The notes below the pieces were generated by a model that was not told the DNA's origin, searched no databases, and saw only the letters and a program-made list of their open reading frames with translations. A program made the position numbers and the translations under genes. From Bicyclus anynana (taxonomy: Eukaryota; Arthropoda; Insecta; Lepidoptera; Nymphalidae), in contig NC_069087.1 of the NCBI RefSeq assembly GCF_947172395.1, positions 9,071,107 to 9,135,106 of the forward strand: 64,000 nt of DNA, written 5' to 3'. Below, piece by piece: positions 1 through 11,800 of this stretch. The first letter of the stretch is position 1. Every line of letters starts with the position of its first letter.

Positions 1-118
1 AATGCTCGATTTAAAATAAATATGACAGTGACTTAACCTATTATGGATGATGTTCCAACTTTTGGGTGCACGAAAAAATTGGTTTTTATTACTTTTGAAA
101 ACCACAGCTTTTTTATGA

Positions 119-372
119 ATCAAAACAAATCAAAAATCATTTATTTCAAGTAGGCTCAGTTTACAAGCACTTTTGACACGTCAGTTGACTATTTGTAAAG
201 ATTCTACCACTGGTTCGGAAGGCTGGTTCTGCTGAGAAGAAACCGGCAAGAAACTCAACAGTTGCTCTTTTTAAAAAATCATACAGTATTATAGTTTACA
301 ATTCATGATAACATTACAATTTCATATAGTTTTACTTTTTGTCTAAAGGTGGAAGCTCCAAGCGCTTTTAAC
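119..372 (-). mobile_element. LINE 3' fragment (truncated reverse transcriptase end)
   Basis: This stretch is nearly identical to 49801-50040, in the same order and orientation, so it is an interspersed repeat. The longer second copy reads on the minus strand as the C-terminal end of a non-LTR reverse transcriptase ([15 protein letters not shown]). This copy keeps mostly the 3' untranslated part. The family name is not assigned. Confidence 0.6.
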
Positions 373-409
373 TTTTATGATTTTTTTAATACTAATTTTT
401 GCTTCACAC

Positions 410-482
410 GTCAGTGGCCCCTGTTTGAAAGCCTCGTATCATTGATACGGCTGATACGGCGGTAGTTTATACGCCCCTGGTA
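410..482. repeat. Fragment of a dispersed repeat with a 'caggggcgta' end
   Basis: Read on the minus strand, this begins ccaggggcgta and contains taccgccgtatcagccgtat. The same order of motifs occurs on the plus strand at 12207-12290. It is probably the end of a DNA transposon or MITE. Confidence 0.4.
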
Positions 483-761
483 GGTATAATTTTGCATAAG
501 CATAAGCGCTTAAGTTTTGTATAAGTTTAAGTAATTGTTATAAAAAATGGCATATGATTAATTACTTACCAAATTAAGTAATAAATAACATTCAGAAAAA
601 ACCCAAAATTAGTAAATTTTTTATTGACAACGCTATGGCAGACATTGTGTGTTAGGTTTGTAGCTTACAAAGTAAGTAGGTACTTACAAAAATTTATTTA
701 GAACGTATTTTTATGCATGAAAGAATTATATTGCTATATTAAACTAAATATTATCTTACAG

Positions 762-887
762 ATGACGCCTTATATTGGAAAAGAGTTAAAGGGAGTTGTA
801 AAGAAAACTTACGTGCGTGGCCAGTTGGTGTTTAGTGATGGAGACGTTGTTGGGGAACCAAAGGGAAAATTATTAATAAACGTGTAA
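762..887 (+). CDS. Allantoinase, terminal exon only (gene begins before the window)
   Basis: After an acceptor (ttatcttacag) the sequence is open for 41 codons to a TAA at 885-887. The peptide starts MTPYIGKELKGVVKKTYVRG and goes on with QLVFSDGD and GEPKGKLLINV. This is the C-terminal signature of the allantoinase/dihydroorotase amidohydrolase family, where '(L/M)TPY.G..LKGVV' precedes a beta-strand cap and a 'GEP.GK.L' tail. Allantoinase hydrolyses allantoin to allantoate in urate degradation. No other allantoinase exon is visible in 1-761, so the rest lies to the left. The exon stands about 5 kb upstream of a second set of allantoinase exons (5866-15930) that lacks exactly this end. That fits either a tandem duplicate or a mis-ordered assembly. 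The assignment is by motif recognition. Confidence 0.85.
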   Translation: MTPYIGKELKGVVKKTYVRGQLVFSDGDVVGEPKGKLLINV

Positions 888-1137
888 AGAGTAACACATT
901 TATAATGTCTACCTAACTATATTGTTTTTATTAAGATTTATTATTGTTTCAACTTAACTTAAAATTACTAATTATTAATAATGTTACTAAACTGCATGTG
1001 TATTTTATTTTAAAACTTCCTAAATATACTGAACCTAATTTCCTTATTGGTAAGATTCTGTATGGTTCCAATTCCTAAAATGACTGCTTGTGTAGGGGCT
1101 AATGCTGTGGCGTACACTTTATTGCTGCAAAAGTATG

Positions 1138-1240
1138 AAACGACGATTCTCTTTCTACGATCGCAAACGCTTCAAAAATTAAATATTGTATGGGAACGAC
1201 ATTCGACAGGTGATCAAGTTGTCGATCGGATCGTCGAGTT
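1138..1240. mobile_element. Partial copy of the 'ttctctttctacgatcg' foldback element
   Basis: The segment cgattctctttctacgatcgc, followed by 'tatggga', 'cgaca' and 'gatcaag' motifs, matches one half of the complete copies at 2772-2978 and 20938-21131. The second arm is missing. Confidence 0.5.
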
Positions 1241-1940
1241 CCTAGTTGAGCTAAAATTCTTATGCACGCCACTGGTTAAATTCACTTACAAGTTAAGAAC
1301 TTTGTGCAGTAGGATGCCACAACTATGACAAGTGGTCACAAAGATTTGACACAAAGGTTAACTGAAGAAACCGTTTGACCACCAGCGAATTAGCCGACAC
1401 GACCGACTTTTGTATAGTTTGCTATGATATGTCGCGCACTATAGTGGTTCGTGGGCAGGCTAAAAACTGCAGCAGCCCGACTTCATGACCAGTCGTGATC
1501 GTGGCCAAAAATTTGGCCGTTCCTTTTGCGACCACGTACAATGACTAGTCGTAGACGTGGTTCTCTATAGTACGCTAGGTGCCTCAGGTGAGTACTTAGG
1601 TATGTAAGTGCAAGTTGAACTGGGTATAGGTACTTACAACAAAAATGTGCCAGTTAACATTGGCGAACAATTTTCCAAGGGCTTATGCATGATAAAGGCA
1701 TTTTTTGTTGTTGGTTTTTCATTATTTTAGTTATCAAGTTCGTTATCGTTGCAACGCTGCAATGCTTGTTAATTATTTTATACTGATATGTACACACTGA
1801 GCCCTTCAGTAATTTTTAAGTGCTATAACAATTTTAGAAAGTAGTTAATATAGTAAGAGAATCGAAGTTCCAATATAATAGGCAAATAGAGTAGGTAAGT
1901 TATCGAATACTAAAAAAAACGCAAGCCTGGAATATCTGAC

Positions 1941-2271
1941 GGCCTCTGTGGCGCAGTGGTATGCGCTATGGTCGATTTACAAGACGGAGGTCCTGGGTTC
2001 GATCCCCGGCTGGGCCGATTGAGGTTTTCTTAATTGGTCCAGGTCTGGCTGGTGGGAGGCTTCGTCCGTGGCTAGTTACCACCCTACCGACAAAGACGTA
2101 CCGCCAAGCGATTTAGCGTTCCGGTACGATGTCGTGTAGAAACCGAAAGGGGGCGTGGATTTTCATCCTCCTCCTAACAAGTTAGTCCGCTTCCATCTTA
2201 GATTGCATCATCACTTACCATCAAGGGAGATTGTAATCAAGGGCTAACTTGTAAAGAATAAAAAAAAAAAA
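1941..2271 (+). mobile_element. tRNA-derived SINE, family A, nearly complete
   Basis: It has a tRNA-like head with a box A (tggcgcagtggtatgcg) and a box B (gggttcgatccccgg). A body follows with 'gtaccgccaagcgatttagcg' style sequence and 'cggtacgatgtcgtgtagaaa', then a 3' end in 'tcacttaccatca...aagggctaacttgtaaag' and an A-run. Family members occur at 25429-25690, 48068-48388, 49290-49575, 53383-53692 and 59831-60130. It is a SINE, not a tRNA gene: it does not close into a cloverleaf and has a long shared body. Confidence 0.8.
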
Positions 2272-2771
2272 TCTTCTTTCTATTATATTATCTCTAGCGC
2301 TACGAAAGCGTATAATTTTAAAACTAATAAAATGAAGTTGATAATAGTGTTTAAGGTTACTTACCCTACAGTTTGAACATGTACAGAGAAAGTTTCAACG
2401 TTTTTCCCTTTTCGAAAAAGTAGGTTTTTTCTACTACAACCAAAGTAAAACCACAATTGGAAAACAATATCTGTACTATTTCCATTATATTACTATGAAA
2501 GACTAAGTATAATTTTAATTACTGATTTACGAAATAATGACCAGTGTGATAACGCCTGCCGAATAAAATATAGCAATAAATTAATTAGGATAGGCCAATA
2601 ATAATCTTAACTTTCCTTAGATAGTGAAGTTTTTAAAAAAATATGGTAAATATTCCCGTTCCCCCTCCAATTAGTAGGAAAGACTGTGTCATTACTCATG
2701 ACTCATATGTGGGTAAGACAATACGAGTAGCCCAGCGGAAGGAGATCGAATCCTTTTGAGGTTTCATTTAT

Positions 2772-2978
2772 GAGACCTGGGCCTGTAGCCATGTGGCACA
2801 TCGGTTCTCTTTCTACAAACGAAAAAAGGCTTCGAAAACTAACAAAATGTATAGGAGTGACAGATACGATCGATAACTTGATCACGTGATCTCTCAAAAA
2901 CAAATATCATTCCCATACATTTTTAATTTTCGAAGGGTTTGCGATTGTAGAAAGAGAATGCCACATGGCTACAGGCTC
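2772..2978. mobile_element. Foldback/MITE element, complete
   Basis: The ends are inverted repeats: 'cctgtagccatgtggcac..ggttctctttctac' at the left and its complement at the right. The centre contains tgatcacgtgatc. The same family is present at 20938-21131 and as a fragment at 1138-1240. Confidence 0.65.
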
Positions 2979-3176
2979 TGAGTTTTTGGTAATGACTTAA
3001 ACTTGGTAGACCTACTCGTACCTTTAAGTTATCTTATTAAATATGTTCCCTGTTTAATGTACTCTTTATGGCATTAAAAAATAATTAAATACCCTGGATC
3101 CATTATATACAAACCACATTGTAGGTTACCTAAGAAAGTAAAACTAGTTAGGAAGGCGCCCTAAGATTTAAATATG

Positions 3177-3500
3177 GGTATCATCATTATCAACCCATAT
3201 TCGGCTCACTGCTGAGCTCGAGTCTCCTCTCAGAATGAGAGGGGTTAGGGAAATAGTCCACCACGCTGGCCCAATGCGGATTGGCAAACTTCACACACGC
3301 AGAGAATTTTCTTAATTCTGTGGTGTGCAGGTTTCCTCACGATATTTTCCTTCACCGTTTGAGACACGTGATATTTAATTTCTTAAAATGCACACAACAG
3401 AAAAGTTGGAGGTGCATGCCCCGGACCGGAACCGGACCGAACCCACACCCTCCGGAATCGGAGGCAGAGTCATATCCACTAGGCTATCACGGCTCACCAA
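3177..3500 (-). mobile_element. tRNA-derived SINE, family B
   Basis: Read on the minus strand, it starts gagccgtgatagcctagtgg (box A-like) and passes a box B-like ggttcgg. It continues through 'gcatgcacctccaactttt', 'tcacgtgtctcaaacggtgaagg', 'gcaggtttcctc' (complement) and 'tagtccaccacgctggccca', and ends near 'gagccgaatatgggttgataatgatga'. Related copies are at 3527-3845, 7875-8175, 18990-19175, 33345-33640, 37838-38135, 43950-44195 and 47470-47640. Confidence 0.75.
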
Positions 3501-3526
3501 ATATGGGTAGGTATATACTATACAAA

Positions 3527-3845
3527 AAAAAAGCCGCGATAACCCAGTGGAAATGAATTCTTCCTTCAATTTGTAGAGCCTAAGGTTTGAATCCAGTCCA
3601 TACCCACACCTCCAACTTTTCATTTATACGCATTTTATGAAATTAAATGTCACGTATTTCAAACGGTGAAGGAAAAACATCTTGAGGAAATCTGCATACC
3701 TGAGGATTTTTTTAATTCTCTACATGAGTGAAGTCTACCTATACGCATTGGGTCAGCATGGTGGACTATTAGCCTAAACCTTCTCATTCTGAGAGGAACG
3801 GGCTCAACAGTGAAGCTAACGTGGGTTGGTAATTTTGATATATAG
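3527..3845 (+). mobile_element. tRNA-derived SINE, family B (opposite orientation)
   Basis: This plus-strand copy begins aagccgcgataacccagtgg and runs through 'cacctccaacttttcattt', 'aaacggtgaaggaaaaacat' and 'attgggtcagcatggtggac' to 'gtgggttggtaat'. It lies about 26 bp from the minus-strand copy at 3177-3500, head to head. Confidence 0.7.
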
Positions 3846-5654
3846 ATACCTAGGTGCTTTAATGGCATATTTCTTGTACAAAACCCTCGGTGTGCGAGTT
3901 CTACTCTCACTTGGTCAGTTTAATTGTTTATCATCTTGAATGTCGTCGATAACGTCAGAAAAATGATTCAGATAGTGATAAAAACCTACCAGCGGCTGTT
4001 TCTTGTACCTACTCTATTAACTAATAACGCGTTACTAGTAGGTAACTACATACCTATTCAGCTATGGCGGCGCAACTCATTTGCGTCCAATAACAAAAAA
4101 TATATAAAAACTATCCGTCCTGGTTTGCTCGTAATTAAATGTAATTTGGGATTAAGTATAACCACTCAACTATTTATCCTATCTATCTACCTATGTAGTT
4201 AGTAGATAGGTTAGGTACATCTTCTTGGTCAATAGAAATTAAGGTTTCTAGATCTATCCACATCGAAATTATAGGAGGTCAAAAATTATCCGAATTATTT
4301 CGAGAAAGTGATGGAGCGACATTGCAATTTCGCTCGTTTTGGTGAGGTTTTCTTCCCAGATTCGCGGTAGGTACCTGAATTGATCTGAAATATGAGCATG
4401 AGTATTGTTGGCATGATCGACTTTTAAAAATTGTGACTAAATCAAGTAAGTACCTAAACCAAACTTCATGTTAATGTACTTGTAGTAAGTCTTCGTAATA
4501 GCCAAGTTCACACAATGTTAAATACAGGTTCGATATATCGTCGTAAAAATCGCTGCGGTTATTGTTCTATTTGTAAAGGACATGAATCATTTTATATATC
4601 CCTCAACCTCGAAATCCCATACGAATCAGATTTCCTAATTCTCGGTTTCTATATCCTGTATCCCGGCACATTTACGGAAAGGAAGTTTTACTGTAACTAC
4701 CTGCTATCTAAAGTTACCTTGCTGGTTCTTAAAAATTAGAATACCTCAGGTAAGGCTAAGGTAAAACTTTTTTATATGTGTGTAAATAACGTCTATTGCT
4801 ACATGTTTATTATTTATACTTCTCTATTTCACAGATGTCCTTCGTCTTAGTTAACATGTAGAAAGGTTAACTAACCAAACTGAAATATGGAGTTGGATGT
4901 TTTTTTACTAAATAGTTACCAAGTACCTATGTAGATTCTCAGTAAAAATTAAGTAGATGCCTTTTTATGTAGGTACATGCTAATTTGTAAGTAACGTACA
5001 TAAACTAGTAAAATATTACTCACTGCTGTGATTTACAAAGTTATTATGTTACGTTCTGCTAATTATCTTTTACAACTTAGTATCAGTGACTATTGTTCAT
5101 CTTTAAATACATTTTAAATAGGCGGAAACATATTTTAAGTTCTCTGTTAGGAGCCTTCAGTGAGGTGAAGAGCGCGGCTAGGAAATAACGTCGACGTAAA
5201 AAATCGACTATAAAAAATGCCGCTGCATTATTTATTTATTTTTACACTTTTGGGTAAGAAATAATCATTATTTTCAAATGAAAATTCAATTCAAATTAAT
5301 TTTTAATTATATTCTATTTATTTATTTACGTTTTTAACAATGTTTATAAAAATAATTTTATATAATATTCACATTTTTATCTGTATAAAAAACAATCCGC
5401 TCCCTCCGTTTTCGTGGCTTCTGAGTGTCCAACCAACCTGTGGTTAGGGATCCAAAGTGAGGAACCTCCTTATTAATAGGTATTATTAATTGAATTATAT
5501 TTATACTTCTAGACTAATATTATAAAGAAGTAGTTTGTGAGGTTGTAGGGGGTAATCTCTTGATTTACTGAACAAATTTTAAAATTCTTTTACCAATAAG
5601 CTACGTATGAGTGAAGTGTGAGCTACGGGAAAAGGCTATAATATTTTACTCCCG

Positions 5655-5791
5655 TCAGTGGCACAAGGTTTGTAAATAGGGTATGCACTATACTTACAAA
5701 TTGTACAAAATGAAAAATTCCTCCTCCAATCAATCCTCAGGGTTCTAACTCTATGCATTGCGTTTATACATCTGTGAAGTGCACGCCACTG
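5655..5791. mobile_element. Short element with inverted ends, family 'agtggc...gccact'
   Basis: It starts cagtggcacaagg and ends gtgcacgccactga. Inside it has 'cttacaaattgtacaaaatg' and 'gcattgcgtttatacatctg'. A second copy with the same internal landmarks is at 9889-10022. It is probably a small non-autonomous DNA transposon. Confidence 0.6.
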
Positions 5792-5865
5792 ATCCCCGTA
5801 TTTTCACAGAAGCGGGAACTTCGTCGGTAAAAAAGGTGTTTCATAAATATTGCTATTGTTTACAG

Positions 5866-8800
5866 TGACGGATATTTCGTGTAGAGGATTCAAAGTAGAG
5901 AACAGACAAAGGCAGTTATTCCTCAGTCGTAATGTGGTGACAGACTCAGGGCAGTTCGACGGAGGAGTGTTGGTGGACGAGAATGGAAAAATTGCGGGAG
6001 TTTACACGCGGGAGTCGATCATTGATCTGCTTTCAGAGGACGAAGGTTCACTTGAGGTAATGTCACAATGAAAGAGTTTAAAACTAATTTAGATTTTTAT
6101 TATCTGTTCTATTAACAAACAAGGTGGGTGTGTGTTATTAGCAATAGCAAAATAAGCCAATAGTCAATATTCTGAGGTCAATACTCACGAGAGCTGTAAT
6201 TTGATATTCCGATCGAAACTCAAGTGAAGTATAGGTACATGAGCTCCGGAGTAGTCAACATAAATTATGCTCTGCTAGCGGATTTTCGCGACTTCGTCCG
6301 CGTGGAATTCAGTTTTTCACAAATCGCGTGGAAAGCATGGATTTTTACGGAATGAAAAGTAGTCTATATGTTAATCCTGAGTAAAATCCATTTCCATTCC
6401 AACTTTCAGTTAAATCGCTTCAGTAGAGTAACAAACATCCAAAGAGACATCCATACGAACTTTCGCGTTTAATATTAGTAGGATGATCTTTATAATTATA
6501 TTTCATTAAATAACTTCATGGCTTAAAATATTAACACTACATAGGAACAATAATGCAAAACGCGATACTTTTTATGTATATCTTGTAATATATGTACTTA
6601 TAAGGTGATAGATTAATCGGCTTTATGAGTAAATGATACTAGGGTTCGATTTTCGGATTGGGCAATTTAAAATTCAAGATCTCCTCTGTCATGAAAAACT
6701 CCTGATTTACATTATAATAATTCTTTTACCGTTGCTTATACCTAGATACGAGTATCTCCAAATGACCCGCAACTATCTAAACTATTAGGTAATCCTTAGC
6801 TATTCCATTAATGTTTTTTTTTGTATTACGCTTTGTAGGTATTATTTGATTTTTTGTTTAATCTAATCAAATGCTTCTGAAGAAAAAAATCGGTATCGAG
6901 GCAATATTTTATTCATCTTTTATTAGTTATATTGGCTAAAGGCCATTATTATTGGACAATCTTGTATACAAAATACTAAAACTGGTTTTAATTTCTAAAG
7001 AATATTATTAAAACCGCAAATTGTCTAAGAAATTTAAATATTTTTTACACAATAATGTTATTTCATTTCGGTCAGTGTGCCGAACTGACCATGAGATTTG
7101 ACACAGTGATAGGGGAGCCCATGATCCTTCCTAATTACTCGATCGTCGCGGGGTCCCATTCATACCCGATCCCAACGCAGATTGTAGGACTTGACGCCCG
7201 AAAAACGTCCTTTACGACCCTGACGACGATCTACAACGCTTCCCAAGCAACACAAACATTTAAACTACACAGCAACTTGGCCGGCGAAGACGAAGTCCCC
7301 GATATCTGATGTTACTTGGATGTAGATTATTTAAATTCACGTTCTCGGGAACTTCTGGACTGATACACTTACGCCAAGACACCCTTCCAGAACGGCCTCT
7401 AAGCTGAGATCCGTGTCTCAGAGGGGACGCCCCATCAGGCGATGATTCTGCGCTCGCCCAAATCCCCCTGTGTCGCCGCTGAGGTAAGTGAGGTAGACTC
7501 TTTAATCGGGTAAAGAGCCTACCTCACTTACACAATCAGGAAAAGATGGGATCTATTGGATTTAGTTGATTAGTCATTAAATTATAGCAAGAACTCGCGA
7601 CTTCGTTCGCGTGAAATTCTATTTCTCACAAATACCGCAAGAACTATGAACATTTCCGGGATAAAAAGTGGCCTAAATGTTGTTCTATTTTTACTTTCAT
7701 CTCCCTCACTAAGTTTCTTAACTGTGACAATTTTTTTTGAGACAACCTTTTTTAACCGGCCGTCCAAATGGAGAATCGCCAGACAAGTTAAAATCTCCAC
7801 TTTAGAAGTGTTTGCACCACATTATGCTGCGATGACGCTACTTTATGAAATTCCAAATTTTATTCTACTCATTAAACTCAACCCATAATCGGCTCACTGT
7901 TGAGCACGAGTCTCCTCTCAGAATGAGAGGGGTTAGGCCAATAGTCCACCACGCTTGCTCAATTGACAGACTTCACACACATACAGAATTTAGAAAGTTC
8001 TCAGATGTACGCAGGTTTCCTCACGATGTTTTTTCCTTAACCAATAATTGAGACACGTAATATTCAATTTCTTATAGTGCACATAAATGAAAAGTTAGAA
8101 GTGCATGCCCCGGAGCGGAATCGAACCTACGTCCTCCGAATCGAAGGCAGCGGTCATATCCATCACTATCACGATGAAGAGCTTAATCATAATTAATATT
8201 CTTACTCCAAATGGCTTCACATGCTCTCCGAGGCACGGGAGCGAGACACACCACCAACTTTACGAATCCGGACTGAGAAAATTTTAACTGAATATTTCTC
8301 ATAAGAAAGAAAATCTCTATAACCTCATAAAGCTCAACCCAGGATTCGAATCCAGGACCTCGTGATCCGACAGTACATAGGCTAACGAGTAGATCAACGA
8401 GGCAGTCAATGTTCTGACATTTGAAATTATTTTTATTTATTTATTTATACTTTATTGCACAAAATTTTTGCACACATTGCACAAAATGACAATTACAAAG
8501 AAAATAGAAAACATAGTATGTACGAAGTACAAGTAGGTATGTGCAAAAGCATTCTTATCGCTTTGGATAAACGAATTACTTATTGTATTAAAATGCGGAC
8601 AAAATAAAAATAAACAAAATAAAATCAATTTAAAAATTATACATGGAATTTTTACACTTGCGATTTACTATATACCTTTTCGTCCTTTTTATGTTGGTTA
8701 AAGATAGTTTGACGATAATATCTCAAAATTTTCCTATGCGTAAATAGGTTATCTAAAAGTTGTATAATTTATTATACTTTATTAAATGATCGCAGTATTT

Positions 8801-11800
8801 TCCATTCTGTTTTCCATTACCTAATAAAAAGTTTACTGCGGGCTACGTTTGTGTTTTTGTTTTGTTATGTATTATGTATCTTATCGTGTGTATGTAATAA
8901 AGACTATCTCAAATAGGTATTATATAATGAACAAACAGTTTTTGACATTGATAACATATTATTATACTTATTAAAATTAGGTCATATTTTTCGTTATTTT
9001 ACGAGCTGTCAGGCTTTCGTGACGGCTTTTTTATTTTATTTTGATTTCGCGGAATATTTGTTCTTACGACGTTGGCTAATAACTACCCCCTCAACGACAC
9101 AAATATAAAATTGCAAACAACCAAGGTCATAATTCAGTCTACTTGCTTTGTAAGAGGTAGAGGTCGCCCTAGAGGTATATTACACTAATTAAAATAATAT
9201 TATACAATAATAATTGTAAAGCTGCATGCGCTTGAGTCTATTTACACTACATTAAATAATTTTCTCGTCCTCCATAATATTATAAACTAGTTCTGCCCCC
9301 CTCCCCCCAATCTACATGCTGACTGCAATATTATCAAATGAACCCCCCCTACGTTCCAGGCTGAATACTATCAACTGCCCCCCTGACTGCTAATGCTCTT
9401 GAGTAGATACCTAACCCTATACCTAAAGTAAACGCGCTAACCGTAACGTGACGTATATTGAGCAACTGCCGGGTTTAACCACAAATTACTCGCACTTCCA
9501 ATTTAACTAACTTCCGTGTATGCCGAAAGCCGAATTATATTAGCGAGAGAACTAAATCTCCCAACTATTCAAAGATGCGAAGAAGGGCTGCTTTTGCAAA
9601 AAACCCTTTAATGTAGGTACATCTACATTAAAGGGTTTTTTGGATGTAGACCTTGCACTAGGACTGATTAGCCGTTGTCTCGTAACTTGAGGGTTTGGCG
9701 AAAAATCTCTGCCCTAGAGCAATGTCTATTCGAAGATATAATGAGAAAAAATCTACCTACTTAGAAGGTTATATGCTATATTTTTTAGGGTTTAGTACCG
9801 TAAAAGGAAAAAACGGAAGGATTAGAGGATCTCTTAGCTATCGGACCGTCTGTGTGTATGACCATTTTTTCTTAAGAAAGCATGAAAGTCACTAGCGTGC
9901 ACTATAGTTACAAATTGTACAAAATGGAAAATTAATCTTCCAATACAGGTACATAATGTATACATGCATGCATCCAATGGGTATGCATTCCGTTTATGCA
10001 TCTATGAAGTGCACGCCACTGATGGAGGTATCACGTTGTAATTAATATCAAATCGCTGTGAATCAAACAACCATTCCCTAAAATGTATGCCACATATTTT
10101 AACTATATTTGAAAGGTTTTAGGTAAAGTATATGGAATATTTGAGCATACAAGTTCCCTTTGACATCGTTTTGAAACATATTTTTTACTGTTTTAGGTAA
10201 TAGATGGCGGTAAATGGGCTCTCATGGCGGGTGGAGTGGACTCGCACGTCCATGTGAATGAGCCCGGCAGAACCACGTGGGAGGGCTATGTGACGGCCAC
10301 CAGGGCGGCAGCTGCGGGGGGCTTCACCACTATCGTTGACATGCCTTTGTGAGTTAAGCCAGACTTGCGTCATTAGCCTCGGCAGAATAGGCCTTTCGCT
10401 TGGACTTCCAAATACCACGATCGTATGAGTTGCCTGCGTGTGTGTCAGCTGCGACGCACGAATTAGTTTACTCTTTCAGATTGTCAAAATAGGTGTATGT
10501 TGCCCGGCAGCATACACTATGTACGTCTCAATACTACGCCTGAAAAGTGAAAGGTGCGCAACCGAGGAGCAGCAGGCCGCGGCGTGCGCCAACAGCTCTA
10601 CCGAGCCCGCACGCATGTTTACGCCATTATGGCAGCGCGCGGTGAAAGGTGCGCAGAATAGGTTGCGCACACAACACGTAACGTAACACGTAAAAAAAAT
10701 ATAGGCGGTAAAATTCGATGACTGAATGGCAGTCATTCATCGAATTTTACCGCCTATATTTTTTTCATACCAGGGGCTTTGTATGAAAAATGGATTCCTA
10801 AGGAGTAAACTCCAAAAAGAATATCCGAGAGGTGATGGTGATAATATTTCAAGGCTATACGAAGTAACTAGAACTACAACATATTTTATCAATGATACGA
10901 TGAGTGATAAAAAGAATCTCTATAGTGATTAGATAAATCTAATTATTTGTTTTCCATCTCTCACCTTGCCTATCTCTAAACCGAGCGTTAAACTGAATTA
11001 CGGAGATACCCGTCTATCGAGTTAACATAATTTAGAAGCGATGACGTCATGATTTGCATAACATTATCCTAACGGGTCGTGGTAGGTCGTTTGGCAATTT
11101 AGTATGAAGGTCAATTTCAATCGCTAAATGGTACTGAATATCATCACGGTTTTAAGAAAATTGTGGTCATCGCTTGACAAAGAATGCTGGTTAAGAAATT
11201 CGCAAAAAAATGTATAATTATAAAATGACCCTTTTAAATATGGTACTTCATTTTGCGTTCGGGGAAGTTAAAATTAACTTGAAATGGAACATGTATTTTT
11301 AAGATATTACGAAGACTTTCTGCACGAGTCGGAAAACGAGTTGACATCTGAAGCGGATTTAGAGGGCAAAGGTATTATTGAATGAATGTCTGTCAGGTCT
11401 AACAATTCCCACCAAGGATGTTACCAATAAAAATCGAATGGCAGAGAATAGCCTTGCGTGAAGTCCCGGACTTGTGACCAAAGGATGTAGGGTTAAAGAC
11501 GTCTTTTAAAACTAGTTAACACTACCCTTTTCCACTCAAGTCATTCTCCCCACCTGTCCCAAAATAATCCATGAAGGATTATCCAATCAAAGGTGTGGAC
11601 GGATCGATCGTCACTACAAGAATGAGCTAGGCCGCCTGAGCGGTGGTTTACCACTGCTCCCCACCTAACTCACGGAACATTTCGTACTATCTCGGCTCAT
11701 GACGAAACGAGCCGACTGAATTACTCACTCGCGCTGACACATGCACACGATATGCAGTCAAAAATTTAAAACTCCTTTAGGTACCTAGCCATTCCAAGTA

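Larger units (their letters stand above)
888..5865. other. Intergenic stretch with SINEs and MITEs, no gene seen
   Basis: No exon with family resemblance was found here. The stretch holds a partial foldback element (1138-1240), a tRNA-headed SINE (1941-2271), a complete foldback element (2772-2978), a head-to-head pair of another SINE (3177-3500 and 3527-3845) and a short element with inverted ends (5655-5791). Short ORFs such as 4515-4739 show no recognisable domain. Confidence 0.6.

Noticed and set aside
1947..2020. tRNA gene suggested by box A and box B sequences
   Set aside because: The same head is attached to a shared non-tRNA body in at least five other places, and no acceptor stem closes. 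It is a SINE head.
5850..5865. Allantoinase start at an in-frame TTG upstream of the first exon
   Set aside because: These bases form a splice acceptor (ttgtttacag), so the coding part begins at 5866 and the initiator codon is split or lies further upstream.
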